Below, piece by piece: positions 35,812-43,976 of a stretch of 64,000 bases of DNA. A program made the translations under genes and the position numbers. The notes under the pieces are model-generated. The model searched no databases. It was not told the origin of the DNA and worked only from the letters and a program-made list of their open reading frames with translations. The stretch is from contig NZ_JAAVLW010000001.1 in assembly GCF_013114835.1 (NCBI RefSeq), forward strand, positions 310,001 to 374,000. Reading direction: 5' to 3'. Source of the stretch: Bradyrhizobium archetypum. GTDB lineage: Bacteria; Pseudomonadota; Alphaproteobacteria; Rhizobiales; Xanthobacteraceae. Numbering within the stretch: the stretch's first letter is position 1; each line of letters starts with the position of its first letter.

Positions 35812-36033
35812 ATGCTGATGCTCATCCTCTTCCGTCTCGCCGCCGCCATGACTTCCTTTGTGGTCAATCTGGCCACCTTGTTGCTGGCGCGTTCGCTGAA
35901 CATGCCCGCGCCGATGCTGCACGACACCGGCGTCTTCGTGTTCGCGCAGATGCAGACGATCGAGAACAAGGTCGGCAAGGCGCTGTGTCCTGTGCGGCTG
36001 ATGCGTCAACTTCGGTCGTTGATGCAACGCTGA
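35812..36033 (+). CDS. Small hydrophobic-N-terminus hypothetical protein
   Basis: 73 residues (MLMLILFRLAAAMTSFVVNLATLLL...). A GGAG ribosome-binding site lies 7 bases upstream. One hydrophobic helix spans about residues 3-27, then ARSLNMPAPMLHDTGVFVFAQMQTIENKV and a basic end. Possibly a small membrane protein, or a truncated relic at the island edge. It precedes another membrane protein by 42 bp, so the two could be co-transcribed. Confidence 0.45.
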   Translation: MLMLILFRLAAAMTSFVVNLATLLLARSLNMPAPMLHDTGVFVFAQMQTIENKVGKALCPVRLMRQLRSLMQR

Positions 36034-36075
36034 TCCCTGCCCTTAAACAAACCACCCAAGCAAAGGAGAATCGTC

Positions 36076-36474
36076 ATGATCCGTCCGTCCACCTTCCTGA
36101 GCCGCGCCCTGCTCGCCGACGCCATCTTCAGTGGCGTCGCCGCGGTCGCGTTGACGCTCGGCGCCGGCGCGTTCGCGCCGTTGCTCAGTCTGCCGGAAGT
36201 CCTGTTGCGCGAAACCGGCCTGTTCCTGATCGCCTATACGGCGCTGGTCGGCTGGCTGGCTACGCGGTCGACGGTGGCAAAGGCGCTGGTGTTGCTCGTG
36301 ATCGTGGGCAATGCCGCGTGGACGCTGGGCAGCATCGCGCTCTTGTTCTCTGGCGCGGTTAGCCCCAACCTGCTCGGTCAGGTCTTCATCGTGGCGCAGG
36401 CGATTGCGACCGGCGTGTTTGCCGAGCTGCAGTATGTCGGGCTGCGTAGAAGCGGTGAGACGGTGACGGCGTAA
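36076..36474 (+). CDS. Four-helix integral membrane protein, unknown
   Basis: 132 residues with an AAAGGAGAA ribosome-binding site. Four hydrophobic segments (about 10-32, 45-63, 72-92 and 100-122) with short loops. The opening SRALLADAIFSGVAAVALTLGAGAFAPLLSLP resembles small DoxX-like or permease-like proteins of unknown role. A dispersed palindromic repeat begins directly after its stop. Confidence 0.75.
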   Translation: MIRPSTFLSRALLADAIFSGVAAVALTLGAGAFAPLLSLPEVLLRETGLFLIAYTALVGWLATRSTVAKALVLLVIVGNAAWTLGSIALLFSGAVSPNLLGQVFIVAQAIATGVFAELQYVGLRRSGETVTA

Positions 36475-36480
36475 GCCTTC

Positions 36481-36603
36481 CCGTCATTGCGAGGCATCCG
36501 GTCGGCGCGAAGCGCCGCCGGATGACAGGCGCCGCGAAGCAATCCATATCGCAGCAAACACGACAGATGGATTGCTTCGTCGCGTCGCTCCTCGCAATGA
36601 CGG
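36481..36603. repeat. Dispersed palindromic repeat, type A
   Basis: Outer arms CCGTCATTGCGAG (36481-36493) and CTCGCAATGACGG (36591-36603) are exact complements. Inner arms CGAAGCAATCCAT (36535-36547) and ATGGATTGCTTCG (36567-36579) also pair. The same inner arms recur at 55142-55186, so it is a genome-wide repeat family. Confidence 0.85.
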
Positions 36604-36613
36604 GGCAAACATG

Positions 36614-36748
36614 TCAGCTCAACACCAGCGCTGCAATCATCCCCGCGAGCGTCAATACAAGCCCGATCACCAGCATCGGCACCAGGCTGCTGCCAGAATA
36701 CGGATCGGCCTGCTCCTTGTTCGTTACGACATGTGCCCGATAAGCCAT
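36614..36748 (-). CDS. 44-residue single-helix membrane peptide
   Basis: MAYRAHVVTNKEQADPYSGSS followed by a transmembrane helix LVPMLVIGLVLTLAGMIAALVLS. Its ATG overlaps the hemoglobin stop (ATGA), so translation is coupled. Such a peptide directly after a group III hemoglobin could be an anchor or respiratory-chain accessory. That is inference. Confidence 0.65.
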   Translation of the reverse strand: MAYRAHVVTNKEQADPYSGSSLVPMLVIGLVLTLAGMIAALVLS

Positions 36749-37218
36749 CAGACTGCTCCTGCCTGGTTGCGTCGAAATCTTTCGCCGTTCCCCAGCATCA
36801 CGCCATTGGCGCCGGCGATGCCCAGTTCGAGACTGGCAGCAATCCGCCGGGCCCGCTCCATGAAATGCGCTTCTGCCTCCGGCGGGCAGATCTCGCGGGC
36901 GGTTTCCTCGAACAGCGCGAGCCAGCGATCGAAATGCGCGGCATCGACCGGCAGCGGTAGATGCTTGGCCATCGGCGTGCCGTGATAGCGGCCCGTCATC
37001 AGCGCGACCGAGGACCAGAACGCGCACATCTGCTCAAGATGCGGCTCCCAATCCTTGATCTTGGCACCGAAAATCGGCCCCAGCACGGCGTCGGCGCGCA
37101 CCTTGGCGTAGAAGCCGTGCACCAGGCGCTCGATCATCGGTTCATCGATGCCGGTCCGCTCCATGATTTCGGCCGTCAAGCGCTCACGCCGCGCCGGTCC
37201 CGCCACAATCGCTTCCAT
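36748..37218 (-). CDS. Group III truncated hemoglobin
   Basis: 156 residues of the 2/2 globin fold. Group III landmarks are IERLVHGFYAKVRADAVLGPIF (helix B-C), WEPHLEQMCAFWSSVALMTGRYHGTPMAKHLPLPVDAAHFDRWLALFEET. The proximal His is in HFDRW, with HLPL preceding. These heme proteins bind O2/NO and are often linked to nitrosative stress. An NsrR-like regulator is divergent with a near-perfect palindrome between them, which supports an NO-response role. Confidence 0.9.
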   Translation of the reverse strand: MEAIVAGPARRERLTAEIMERTGIDEPMIERLVHGFYAKVRADAVLGPIFGAKIKDWEPHLEQMCAFWSSVALMTGRYHGTPMAKHLPLPVDAAHFDRWLALFEETAREICPPEAEAHFMERARRIAASLELGIAGANGVMLGNGERFRRNQAGAV

Positions 37219-37235
37219 TCCTGCACCTGCCCCTT

Positions 37236-37260
37236 AAATAAGTATTTCAAATACTCATTT
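37236..37260. promoter_or_regulatory. NsrR-type operator between hemoglobin and regulator genes
   Basis: AAATAAGTATTT, one base C, then AAATACTCATTT: arms match at 11 of 12 positions. The layout (12-1-12, AT-rich, AAAT...ATTT) resembles the NsrR consensus and lies 18 bp before the hemoglobin start and 46 bp before the regulator. Confidence 0.8.
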
Positions 37261-37306
37261 AGACGGCTATAGATGATTTGCAAGCAGATCTTTGGAAAGG
37301 GCTCTT

Positions 37307-37735
37307 ATGCGCCTGACGTCGTTTACGGATTTTGCCTTGCGCGCCCTGATGCGGCTGGCGGGCGAGCCCGATCGCTCTTTCGCCACCAATGAAATCGCGG
37401 CCGAGTTCGGCATTTCCCGCAATCATCTCGCCAAGGTGGTGCGCGACCTCGCCGATAGCGGTTTCATCACCACCCAGCGCGGCGTCGGCGGCGGCTTCAT
37501 GCTGGCCCGCCCGGCCCAGTCGATCACGATCGGCGAAGTGGTGCGCGCCCTCGAAGGGCCGCCACTGGTCGAATGTTTTCGCGAGGATGGCGGCAATTGC
37601 GTGCTGAGGCCGCGCTGCCGGCTGAAGGCCAAGCTCGCCGCCGCGCGCGAAGCCTTCATGCGCGAGCTTGATGCCACCACACTGGCGGAATGCGCCTATC
37701 CCGCGCCGGCCAGGCGGAGCCCTGTGCACGCATGA
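37307..37735 (+). CDS. Rrf2-family regulator, NsrR-like
   Basis: 142 residues from the ATG at 37307 (MRLTSFTDFALRALMRLAGEP, the NsrR-type opening). Winged helix with EIAAEFGISRNHLAKVVRDLADSGFITTQRGVGGGFMLA. Three cysteines in ECFREDGGNCVLRPRC suit a [Fe-S] cluster that senses nitric oxide. Divergent from the hemoglobin gene and likely its repressor through the operator between them. An upstream ATG at 37292 adds five residues. Confidence 0.85.
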   Translation: MRLTSFTDFALRALMRLAGEPDRSFATNEIAAEFGISRNHLAKVVRDLADSGFITTQRGVGGGFMLARPAQSITIGEVVRALEGPPLVECFREDGGNCVLRPRCRLKAKLAAAREAFMRELDATTLAECAYPAPARRSPVHA

Positions 37736-37764
37736 GAACTGCAACGAAGCATCAGGCCTAACGA

Positions 37765-38054
37765 ATGAAACCGATCGAGTTCGAAATGGCGTCGTGCAGA
37801 TCGACGCGTCCATCGTTGCCGAGGGCCTCGGCCTCGCGCCGTCCCTGCTACGGGAGGAGATGCGCGCGGGCAGGATCACGAGCCTTGCCGAGCGCGGAGT
37901 GGATGGCGATTCCGGCCGCCATCGCCTGACCTTCTTCTCCGAGCACCGGCGGTTTCGCGTCGTCTTCGACGAAACCGGCACGATCATTCAGCGCTCGGCG
38001 GTCGATTTCGGCAATTCGGCGCTGCCGAAATCGGTGCGCAAGATCAGCGGCTGA
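37765..38054 (+). pseudogene. DUF6522-type gene with a one-base frameshift near its start
   Basis: The start MKPIEFE (37765) is followed by an AAA tract at 37784-37786. The family-like continuation NGVVQIDASIVAEGLGLAPSLLREEMRAGRITSLAERGVDGDSGRHRLTFFSEHRRFRVVFDE is in the next frame. Adding one A (GAAAAT) restores a normal protein of about 97 residues. Either the gene is recently broken or the base was lost in sequencing. The downstream part could still be made from a GTG at about 37794. It follows nsrR by 29 bp, fitting a nitrosative-stress operon. Confidence 0.65.
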
Positions 38055-38070
38055 GGCCCGCGGGTACAGC

Positions 38071-38760
38071 CTAGGCCTGTAACGGTGGCGCCGAGACCGG
38101 CCGTTTCCGGCCCGCCGACTTCCTCCCGGCAACCCTGACGCGGCTGTTGCCATTCAAATGCTTGGCATTCGCTGACTTGCCATTCAGCACGTGGCCATTG
38201 AGCTTCTTCTTCTGCGCAGCCTTCGCCTTCAATTTTTCCTTCAGCTTGGCGTCAGCCTTCGCTAGCTTTTCCGCCTTCCTCAGCGCCTTGCGCTCGGCCT
38301 TGGCCCTCAGGCGGGCCTTCTCGGCCCGCGCCTCGGCGCGCTTTTTCTTGCGCTTCTTTTCGCACGAGGCGCATTTGCAGCCGATCGGCTTCAGATAGGC
38401 TTTGAAATAGTCGGTGCCGTAGTCGTAATTGATCTCCTCGCCCGGCTCGATGTTCTTGATGGCGCGGATGAACACCTTGCGTTTACGGGGCTTGACGTCG
38501 GACTCGGCGTTCGGCCTGCAGGAATGGTTGATATAGCGGGCGATGTTCTCGCGGACCGAGCCGTCAATGGTCCAGCGCCCGCTCAGCTCGAACAGATATT
38601 TGTTCTCGATCGCGTCTTCCTCCTCCTTCTTCGAATCCAGGAGCGGCCCAAAATAACGGATGATCTTGGTGCCCTTCTTGATCGGCTTGGTGGCGAAGAG
38701 GCCAAGCCCGGTGCGGGAGCGGCCGACGCGATAGGGTTTGTTCGGAGGAATGGACGGCAT
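38071..38760 (-). CDS. SET-domain lysine methyltransferase with lysine-rich tail
   Basis: 229 residues from the ATG at 38760. SET motifs: RTGLGLFATKPIKKGTKIIRYFG, IARYINHSCRPNAES (NHSCxPN, cofactor binding) and GEEINYDYG (catalytic Tyr), then a post-SET-like CKCASC. From about residue 135 the protein is an extreme Lys/Ala/Arg tail (RAEARAEKARLRAKAERKALRKAEK...), histone-H1-like and probably DNA- or RNA-binding. Bacterial SET proteins methylate DNA-binding or ribosomal proteins. The target is unknown. The frame is open upstream to 39012, overlapping the divergent gene, and is not used. Confidence 0.88.
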   Translation of the reverse strand: MPSIPPNKPYRVGRSRTGLGLFATKPIKKGTKIIRYFGPLLDSKKEEEDAIENKYLFELSGRWTIDGSVRENIARYINHSCRPNAESDVKPRKRKVFIRAIKNIEPGEEINYDYGTDYFKAYLKPIGCKCASCEKKRKKKRAEARAEKARLRAKAERKALRKAEKLAKADAKLKEKLKAKAAQKKKLNGHVLNGKSANAKHLNGNSRVRVAGRKSAGRKRPVSAPPLQA

Positions 38761-38915
38761 GACGACTAAATGACTGCACGCTCGGAAAGTGAGGAATTGC
38801 GAAGCCGTCCTTCTAGGACGATTCCGCGGCAAAGTCAGGTGTTTCGTACCTTTGCCATGAACCTTCCCCAGATTGCGCGCGTCTGATCTTGGAAGTTCCA
38901 ATTGCGAGACATGAG

Positions 38916-39539
38916 ATGAAACGCGTTGCCCGTCGGCAGTTCGTCCTTTCGGCCGCCGCGGCGCTGTTCGCGGCTGTATTTTGGCTGAATTTACCGGCCA
39001 ACGCCCAAACATTCAGCAGCAGCTACACCTCGACCGCGCCGAAGGATTGCCGAACCGTCGGCAAGTCCAGCGACCCCAACGGCAGCGCAAGGCAGGTCTG
39101 CCCTGGCAAATCGGGGTTGATCGTGCTGATCAGTGCCGACGACCTGCGCGAGACTGTCTCGGTCGGGCCGAGCCAAGCTTCTGCCGCCAAAGAGCCCGCG
39201 GCAGAAGCCTGGTTCGCCCCCTTCAATTCGAGCGCCCATACCATTGAATGGCGAGCGGTGGACGGCAAGCCATTTGCGATCATTCAGCGCTGGCTGATCG
39301 CCGACAACGATCATCCAGACAAGACTGGAAATCCGACCACGAAACCGATGCTGGCGGTGACCAGGCTACCTCCCGGGCCGGTCTGCCATGTCGCCTATAT
39401 CGACGGCCAGGCCAACCGCAACGCCAACGAACTCGCGCGCCAGGCGGCCGACCAATTTGCGCGTGATTTCAAGTGCGGGAAGGACGAAGTGAAAGTGGTT
39501 GGCGAAAAAGGCACAGCCGTCAGCCTCGCGAAGCGCTGA
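38916..39539 (+). CDS. Exported protein of unknown function
   Basis: 207 residues starting MKRVARRQFVLSAAAALFAAVFWLNLPANAQ, a clear signal peptide with cleavage after ANA. The mature part has four cysteines (DCRTVG, QVCPGK, PVCHVA, FKCGK), likely two disulfides, and an ending VKVVGEKGTAVSLAKR. No catalytic motif recognised. It stands alone, divergent from the SET-protein gene. Confidence 0.8.
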   Translation: MKRVARRQFVLSAAAALFAAVFWLNLPANAQTFSSSYTSTAPKDCRTVGKSSDPNGSARQVCPGKSGLIVLISADDLRETVSVGPSQASAAKEPAAEAWFAPFNSSAHTIEWRAVDGKPFAIIQRWLIADNDHPDKTGNPTTKPMLAVTRLPPGPVCHVAYIDGQANRNANELARQAADQFARDFKCGKDEVKVVGEKGTAVSLAKR

Positions 39540-39647
39540 TCGCGCCGGCTGCCTGGCGTGTTTTCGCCGCATTAACGTCAAAGCTTAAGGTTTGAGTGCT
39601 TATAGTTTATCAGATCATGTTCTTGCACGGCATCACTTGGGGCAACG

Positions 39648-39992
39648 ATGCACATAAAATTCCTGACACTCCTCATTATCGGCACTGCCCTCTCCGGCTG
39701 CTGCGCCTCCGGCACCGGCTGCTCGACGCCAACCGCCACCGGCGCACCGATCGCCTGGGACGGCTTGGGCGAACCGCCGACGGCAGATGGCGAACAGGCT
39801 GGACCGTCCAAACCGAAGCGAAGGACCGCGCGCAATCGCGATCGCGAGATCATTCTCGGCCCGCTGAATGAAGCCGCGCCCAGGGAAACATCGGCCAGAT
39901 CGGCATACGAAGAGTGGACGCGCCTGCCCAACGAAGATCCCGAGGCGGACGCAAGACTGAAGCGGCAAATCAAGATCTGCCGGGATTGCTGA
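39648..39992 (+). CDS. Probable small lipoprotein
   Basis: 114 residues. MHIKFLTLLIIGTALSGCCAS carries a lipobox (ALSGC) after a short hydrophobic core, suggesting lipid attachment at Cys18. The rest is proline-, charge- and arginine-rich (PKRRTARNRDREIILGPLNEAAPRE) and probably disordered until EEWTRLPNEDPEADARLKRQIKICRDC. Unknown role. Confidence 0.65.
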   Translation: MHIKFLTLLIIGTALSGCCASGTGCSTPTATGAPIAWDGLGEPPTADGEQAGPSKPKRRTARNRDREIILGPLNEAAPRETSARSAYEEWTRLPNEDPEADARLKRQIKICRDC

Positions 39993-40197
39993 CCGGCACG
40001 CCAGCCGCTATGGTCGCCGCAGGTCCATTCTGACGCCGACGAACACGCCCGTAAAAACTACGTCCCCCAACTTCTGGGTGCTTGAGGCCGTGCCGCGAGC
40101 GGAATAGGCTTACTGTATTGGAAATCCCGTATTGGAATAGAGAAGTGATAGTCCGGTAATCTGTCGGAAAAATAGTTCCATCAGAGTAGGCGTTTTT

Positions 40198-42867
40198 ATG
40201 CGCCAAACGATCGAGAGCGCACCCCGGAACCAAGAGACCATCATCCTCGAGGATGATGCGAGTGGAACTTTTGATGTCGCTCGCTGGTCGATCGAGGCGG
40301 GCGAATGGATCAGTGAAAACGGGGAACCAAGCAAGATCAAGCCGACGCATTGGTCTCCGCTGCTACATAATCCGTATCTCCAACGACCGGCTACCTCCTC
40401 TCACGCCGGCCGTGCGCGGCGGCGATTTGCGGCTTCCTCCATCACCACGGCGCTCGTTGCGGCGGCGCTAACCGGCCTGTATTTTCGCGCCGAGGTCGCT
40501 ACCTGGGTGATGCGAGACGCCGGTCAGCAGGAAACCCTTGCTGTCGGCGCGATCGGCAAGCAGCTCGCTGAGCAAGAGACCCGCTTGGTGAGCCAGGATC
40601 CGCCGAAGACCGATCTGTTTGGGCAGATCGACCACGGAGCGCAGACGAGGACGCAGAAGGCGCTGCGTCCGGAAATCCTGGCGACTGAGGCTCCCGAGAC
40701 ACGCAGCGCGATCGAGCAAATGCGCTCGCCGGCTGCGAATTCCGCACAATCGCTCGAACAGGAGCGCGAAAAAACCACGGCTCTTGCACTGGAGGTCGCC
40801 ACCGCACAACATGACCGGGCGGCAAGCATGGAGCAACAACGCCAAGCGCTTCAAGAGGAGCGCGCTCGCGGAGCCGTGCTGGCGAGCGAGCTCGCGGCGG
40901 CGAGGCGCGAAATCGAGGCGAACGCAGCGCTGCTGACCAAGGCGCGCGACGACGCGGCGCAGTTCAAGCGGGCTGCGGAGAGGGCAACGGCGGAGCTGCA
41001 GAAGGAGCGCGGCAGCGCCGAGCTTCTATCGCACGAACTTACGATGGCGCGCCAGGCAAAGGCAGCACTGCTGACCAAGCAGCGCGACGATGCGGCGCAG
41101 TTCAAGCAGACGGCGGAGACGGCGGCGGCGGAGCTGCAGAAAGAGCGCGATGGTGCCGCAACCCTGTCGCGCGAACTCGCGGCGGCGCGCCGCGAAATCG
41201 AGGAAAACGCAGCGCTACTGACCAAGGTGCGCGACGATGCGACGCAGTTCAAGAAAACGGCGGAAACGGCGACGTCGGACCTGCAGAAGGAGCGCGACGG
41301 TGCCGCAACTCTGTCGCGCGAACTCGCGGCGGCGCGCCGCGAAATCGAGGAAAACGCAGCGCTACTGACCAAGGTGCGCGACGATGCGACGCAGTTCAAG
41401 AAAACGGCGGAAACGGCGACGTCGGACCTGCAGAAGGAGCGCGACGGTGCCGCAACTCTGTCGCACGAACTCGCGGCGGTGCGCCGCGAAATCGAGGAAA
41501 ACGCAGCGCAACTGACCAAGGCGCGCGACGATGCTGCGCAATTGAAAAAGACGGCGGAGACGGCGGCGGCGGAGCTGCAGAAAGAGCGCGACGGTGCCGC
41601 AACCCTGTCGCGCGAACTAGCAGTGGCGCGCCGCGACATCGAGCAAAACGCCGCGCTGCTAGCCAAAGTGCGCGACGATGCGACGCAGTTCAAGAAAACG
41701 GCGGAAGCGGCGACGTCGGACCTACAGAACGAGCGCGACGGTGCCGCAACCCTGTCGCACGAACTCGCGGCGGCGCGCCGCGAAATCGAGGCAAACGCAG
41801 CGCTACTGACCAAGGCCCGCGAAGACGCAGCGCAATTCAGAAAGACGGCGGAAACGGCGGCGGCGGACCTGCAGAAAGAGCGCGATGGCGCCGAATCCTT
41901 ATCGCGTGAGCTCGCGGCGGCGCGCCGCGAAATCGAGGCGCTGCTGGCCAAGCAGACTGCGGAACGGACGACTGAGGAGCAGCAGAAAGCGCGCGACGGC
42001 GCCGAGGTCCTTTCGCGCGAACTCGCGATGGCGCACCGCGAAATAGAAGCCAATGCAGCGTTGCTGGACAAGGCGCGTGACGATTCGACGAAATTCAGGC
42101 AGACTGCAGAAACAGCGACCGCGGAGCTGCAGGAAGAGCGTGACGGTGCCAAGGTGCTGTCGCACGAACTGGCGATGGCGCGCCGCGAAATCGAGGCAAA
42201 CGCAGCGCTCCTGACCAAGGCGCGCGACGATGCGGCGCAGTTCAAGCGGACTGCTGAAGGTACAACGGCTGAGCTGCAGAAAAAGAATGGCAGCGCCGAG
42301 TCTCTATCGCGCGAGCTCGCAGCGGCGCGCCGCGAAATCGAGGCCAATGCGACGCTACTGACCAAGGCGCGCGATGACGCGGTGAAATTCAGACAGACTG
42401 CGGAGAGGACAACCGCGGAGCTCGAGCAAGAGCGCGACAAAAACAAAGTACTGTCCCGCAAACTCACAATAGCGCAGCGCGCGATTGAGGCGCACGCTGC
42501 GGTCGCCCCTGCTGCGAATAGCCGGATTACCCAGGCAACCCAAACTGTAGAGGCCGCCGCTCCAGCGCAACCGGCGGCCGCAGGCGCGCAAGGCAATCCG
42601 GAAGCTGCGCGGCTAATGGCGCGCGCCAGTGCGCTGGTTGCTCAGGGAAATATCGGTGCGGCGCGGATCGTACTCGAGCGGGCCGTCGAGACAGGCAGTG
42701 CTCAGGCGAGCTTCATGCTCGCGGAGACGTATGATCCGGCCATTCTTTCCACATGGGGGACATTCGGTACGCGCGGCGAAGCGGCAAAAGCGCGCGAACA
42801 TTACGCAAAGGCTTTTGCTGGCGGAATTGAGGAGGCCAAGAATCGATTGAACGCGCTGTCTCAGTGA
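40198..42867 (+). CDS. Membrane-anchored coiled-coil repeat protein with Sel1-like C-terminus
   Basis: 889 residues. About 70 N-terminal residues are cytoplasmic, with one transmembrane helix near 78-100 (AASSITTALVAAALTGLYF). A very long coiled coil (about 150-760) consists largely of tandem 49-residue units (ELAAARREIEENAALLTK, VRDDATQFKKTAETATSD, LQKERDGAATLSR), exactly seven heptads each. The end (about 800-889, ARLMARASALVAQGNIGAARIVLERAVETGSAQASFMLAETYDP) is a TPR/Sel1-like helical repeat. Downstream genes on the same strand encode exported proteins, suggesting a cell-envelope assembly or scaffold. Function unknown. Confidence 0.85.
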   Translation: MRQTIESAPRNQETIILEDDASGTFDVARWSIEAGEWISENGEPSKIKPTHWSPLLHNPYLQRPATSSHAGRARRRFAASSITTALVAAALTGLYFRAEVATWVMRDAGQQETLAVGAIGKQLAEQETRLVSQDPPKTDLFGQIDHGAQTRTQKALRPEILATEAPETRSAIEQMRSPAANSAQSLEQEREKTTALALEVATAQHDRAASMEQQRQALQEERARGAVLASELAAARREIEANAALLTKARDDAAQFKRAAERATAELQKERGSAELLSHELTMARQAKAALLTKQRDDAAQFKQTAETAAAELQKERDGAATLSRELAAARREIEENAALLTKVRDDATQFKKTAETATSDLQKERDGAATLSRELAAARREIEENAALLTKVRDDATQFKKTAETATSDLQKERDGAATLSHELAAVRREIEENAAQLTKARDDAAQLKKTAETAAAELQKERDGAATLSRELAVARRDIEQNAALLAKVRDDATQFKKTAEAATSDLQNERDGAATLSHELAAARREIEANAALLTKAREDAAQFRKTAETAAADLQKERDGAESLSRELAAARREIEALLAKQTAERTTEEQQKARDGAEVLSRELAMAHREIEANAALLDKARDDSTKFRQTAETATAELQEERDGAKVLSHELAMARREIEANAALLTKARDDAAQFKRTAEGTTAELQKKNGSAESLSRELAAARREIEANATLLTKARDDAVKFRQTAERTTAELEQERDKNKVLSRKLTIAQRAIEAHAAVAPAANSRITQATQTVEAAAPAQPAAAGAQGNPEAARLMARASALVAQGNIGAARIVLERAVETGSAQASFMLAETYDPAILSTWGTFGTRGEAAKAREHYAKAFAGGIEEAKNRLNALSQ
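40900..42470 (+). repeat. Tandem 147-bp coding repeats
   Basis: Units of 147 bp (49 codons) repeat head to tail. The copies beginning near 41251 and 41398 are nearly identical over a full unit, and flanking copies are more diverged and sometimes lack a few heptads. The near-identity of the central copies points to recent duplication or conversion. Confidence 0.85.
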
Positions 42868-42944
42868 GACGATTACGTTCTCAGCATCGGGCTTTGCCGG
42901 AGGCGATGGCGCGTCGAGAGCCGGATTAGAAGAGGAGTTTGCAG

Positions 42945-43976
42945 ATGAATACCTTTTTTAAATCACGCTTATTACTCATGCTCAGCATATTGGCGCCGGT
43001 GATGCTGGCACTTCAGTTTGCCGAAGTCGGTGCAAAGGCGCAGCCCGCACGCCCGCCGCGAAGCGGTCCAGCGCTCGAGACGCAAAAAAAAGAAAGAATG
43101 AATGCCTGGACGGTCGGCCTGGCCGGCGGCCTGCTGGAGGGCGCACCTATTCGCCTTGCTGCCGAGATCGCCCGCGTCGTCGATGACGGGCCGAACATGC
43201 TTGTGCTGCCCATCGTGACCCGAGGCGCCACCGAAAATATGAATGCGTTGCTCCATCTGCGTGGCGTCGACATGGCGATCATTAATTCCGACGCGCTCGA
43301 AGAGTACAAGCTTCAGGCGCCTGAGGTTCAGCATCGCGTCGTCTCGCTTCTCAACCTCTTCCCGTCGGAACTGCATATCTTCGTTCGGCCGGAGATTGCG
43401 AGCCTACAGGACCTTGCCGGCAAAAAAGTGAACTTCAACACGCTGGGCACCGCCGCGGCCTATTCGGGCCCGTTGATCTTCAGCCGCCTCGGCGTCGACG
43501 TCGAAAAAACCTTCATCCCGCACCAGGTCGCGCTGGAGCAGATGCGCAAGGGCGAAATGGCCGCCGTCGTTTTCATCACTTCGAAGCCGGTTGACGCTTT
43601 CCTGCGTGGGCGCTGGGAGCCTGGCTTCAAGTTCCTTCCGGTCGCTTACGAGAGCAAATTCGAGGATTACTATCTTCCTGCAGTGCTGGAGCCGAGCGAA
43701 TATCCCAATCTGATTAAGCAAGGCGAACGCGTGTCGACAATCGCAGTGCCGACGGTTCTTGTTGCCTTCAATTGGCCTATCCAATCGAATCGCTACCAGC
43801 GCGTCGCACGCTTTGTCGACTACCTGTTTTCCCGGATCGACAGGCTGCAGGCAACCGGCTTCGACCCGAAATGGAAATCGATCAATCTTGCTGCGACGGT
43901 ACCCGGCTTAGCCCGCGCCCCGGCGGCGCAGGCATGGCTGGATCGTCAGGCGCGTGGAAAGCAGGCGTCGCAATGA
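42945..43976 (+). CDS. TAXI-family solute-binding-like protein
   Basis: 343 residues from MNTFFKSRLLLMLS. Signal peptide to about 32. The mature protein has TAXI/TRAP-type binding features: TVGLAGGLLEGAPIRLAAEIARVV, GATENMNALLHLRGVDMAIINSDAL, then LAGKKVNFNTLGTAAAYSGPLIFSRLGVDVEKTF. No TRAP permease genes are adjacent, so it may be an orphan binding protein or a sensor partner. It overlaps the next gene by 4 bp. Confidence 0.82.
   Translation: MNTFFKSRLLLMLSILAPVMLALQFAEVGAKAQPARPPRSGPALETQKKERMNAWTVGLAGGLLEGAPIRLAAEIARVVDDGPNMLVLPIVTRGATENMNALLHLRGVDMAIINSDALEEYKLQAPEVQHRVVSLLNLFPSELHIFVRPEIASLQDLAGKKVNFNTLGTAAAYSGPLIFSRLGVDVEKTFIPHQVALEQMRKGEMAAVVFITSKPVDAFLRGRWEPGFKFLPVAYESKFEDYYLPAVLEPSEYPNLIKQGERVSTIAVPTVLVAFNWPIQSNRYQRVARFVDYLFSRIDRLQATGFDPKWKSINLAATVPGLARAPAAQAWLDRQARGKQASQ

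Noticed and set aside
41100..42470. Possible CRISPR array because of regular repeats
   Set aside because: The repeats are contiguous 147-bp coding units without unique spacers, and no cas genes are present.
40851..42596. 581-codon open frame antisense to the coiled-coil gene
   Set aside because: It is a serine/alanine-rich shadow created by the GC-rich 147-bp repeats. The plus-strand frame is longer and has a membrane helix and structured ends.
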